A stretch of 7,256 nt of DNA from an uncultured Pirellulaceae bacterium. GTDB lineage: Bacteria > Planctomycetota > Planctomycetia > Pirellulales > Pirellulaceae. Location: contig CAKQNH010000228.1 of NCBI GenBank assembly GCA_934255105.1, positions 1 through 7,256 of the forward strand, in the 5' to 3' direction. The notes below the pieces were generated by a model. The model saw nothing but the letters and a program-made list of their open reading frames with translations, was not told the origin of the DNA and ran no database searches. This document shows, in pieces, positions 6,759 through 7,256 of this stretch; the stretch's first letter is position 1; the number at the start of each line of letters is the position of its first letter. The position numbers and the translations under genes were made by a program.

Positions 6759-6782
6759 CGTAACAGCGCGTTGCTCGTTACG
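6759..6782. terminator. Putative hairpin between convergent genes
   Basis: CGTAAC (6759-6764) pairs with GTTACG (6777-6782). The stem continues inward with AGC (6765-6767) and GCT (6773-6775) after one bulged C at 6776, leaving a GCGTT loop. The hairpin lies just past the stop codon of the BON gene and about 100 bases past the lipoprotein stop, so it could end transcription from either side. Neither strand shows a following T-run, so classic intrinsic termination is not supported. Confidence 0.4.
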
Positions 6783-6785
6783 AGC

Positions 6786-7256
6786 CTACTTGGGGAACTG
6801 TAGCTCGTTTCGCACGCTGTCGATGGCGGGTTCAAAACTGAGCAGTTGCTCGGCCAGTTCAGCGGCGCGGGCGTTATCCACTGTGCCGCGGAGTATGGCC
6901 GTGCGTCCGGCGATCGTCAGATTAACTGATTCGCCCGCCACACCGTAGACGCGGTCGAGCAGGCGTTGGTTGGCGGCCACTTCGGTAGGGGCGACGAGCG
7001 TATTCGGCTCGGGAAAGCCGATCTCTAGACGCGGATAATACAGACCTCGGTTCGGTTGCGGTGGCAGTGGGCGATTGAGCTGCGGTGCCTCAGAGCGCTC
7101 GATTCTCAGCCCCTGGGTGGCCGGGGGAACACGCCCCACGCCGATGGCTTGGGTCGAGCCGACAAAGCCCGTTAGGCTCCCACGATTGGAGCCGACGAAG
7201 TCGCGGCGCGAGCGATTGCCGCGCACAAAGCGCTCGCTGCCATCGAGCATGCCGGC
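6786..7256 (-). CDS. BON-domain protein, 5' part beyond the window edge
   Basis: The frame is open from the right edge to a TAG at 6788-6786. An in-frame ATG sits at 7250, but only six bases (GCCGGC) precede it, they show no ribosome site, and the frame stays open to the edge, so the true start probably lies outside. From that ATG there are 154 residues. The first ~40 are basic and Gly/Ser/Arg-rich (RFVRGNRSRRDFVGSN). A Pro-rich linker follows (about 60-70), then a short strand region (YYPRLEIGF). The C-terminal ~60 residues form a BON domain with VNLTIAGRTAILRGTV and AELAEQLLSFEPAIDSVRN, ending in LQFPK. BON domains occur in OsmY-like periplasmic proteins and in some secretin-related proteins, and are thought to bind membranes or lipids. 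An envelope role is likely, but the missing N-terminus hides any signal peptide. The gene converges on the secretin operon, so it is not co-transcribed with it. Confidence 0.8.
   Translation of the reverse strand, partial: AGMLDGSERFVRGNRSRRDFVGSNRGSLTGFVGSTQAIGVGRVPPATQGLRIERSEAPQLNRPLPPQPNRGLYYPRLEIGFPEPNTLVAPTEVAANQRLLDRVYGVAGESVNLTIAGRTAILRGTVDNARAAELAEQLLSFEPAIDSVRNELQFPK

Noticed and set aside
7248..7250. ATG at 7250 as the true start of the BON gene
   Set aside because: No ribosome site is visible in the six preceding bases, the frame stays open to the edge, and no signal peptide follows this ATG although an envelope protein is expected.

Overview
The window looks like chromosomal DNA from a planctomycete, most likely of the Pirellula/Rhodopirellula group. 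This is inferred from gene content and style, not from a marker gene. Pointers are a secreted DUF1080 protein, a very long secretin with many stacked periplasmic repeats, a BON-domain protein with a long basic N-terminal region, moderately high GC with many TTG and CTG leucine codons, and loosely packed genes without classic T-tailed terminators. No mobile element, CRISPR array, tRNA or rRNA was found.

Layout: (1) 1-783, minus strand, the first 261 codons of an unrecognised, probably cytoplasmic protein that runs off the left edge. It has a clear Shine-Dalgarno sequence and a plausible promoter. (2) 784-1059, intergenic, dominated by a 98-bp tandem array of 14 heptamers in two sequence variants, next to a 7-bp-stem hairpin. 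(3) 1060-1773, minus strand, an exported DUF1080 (3-keto-disaccharide hydrolase family) protein. (4) 1774-2249, a divergent intergenic region holding a sigma70-like promoter and a long leader for the rightward operon. (5) 2250-5597 and 5594-6661, plus strand, a two-gene operon: an 1115-residue secretin and a lipoprotein that overlap by ATGA and have a strong ribosome site inside the secretin 3' end. (6) 6662-6785, a short convergent intergenic region with purine-rich imperfect repeats and a hairpin. (7) 6786-7256, minus strand, the C-terminal part of a BON-domain protein that runs off the right edge.

The centre of interest is the secretin-lipoprotein pair. The secretin should form an outer-membrane channel with an unusually deep periplasmic vestibule: about five full N-type repeats plus an N-terminal domain, where GspD normally has N0 and three N repeats. 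It also carries a roughly 165-residue C-terminal extension beyond the barrel. The coupled lipoprotein is a natural candidate for a pilotin-like or accessory outer-membrane partner, but this rests on context only. No other type II secretion or type IV pilus gene (ATPase, inner-membrane platform, pseudopilin) is visible here. The second point of interest is the heptamer array. Its minus-strand transcript would be about 100 nt without a single G and about 70% C, which suits Rho-dependent termination; the plus strand can form G-quadruplexes.
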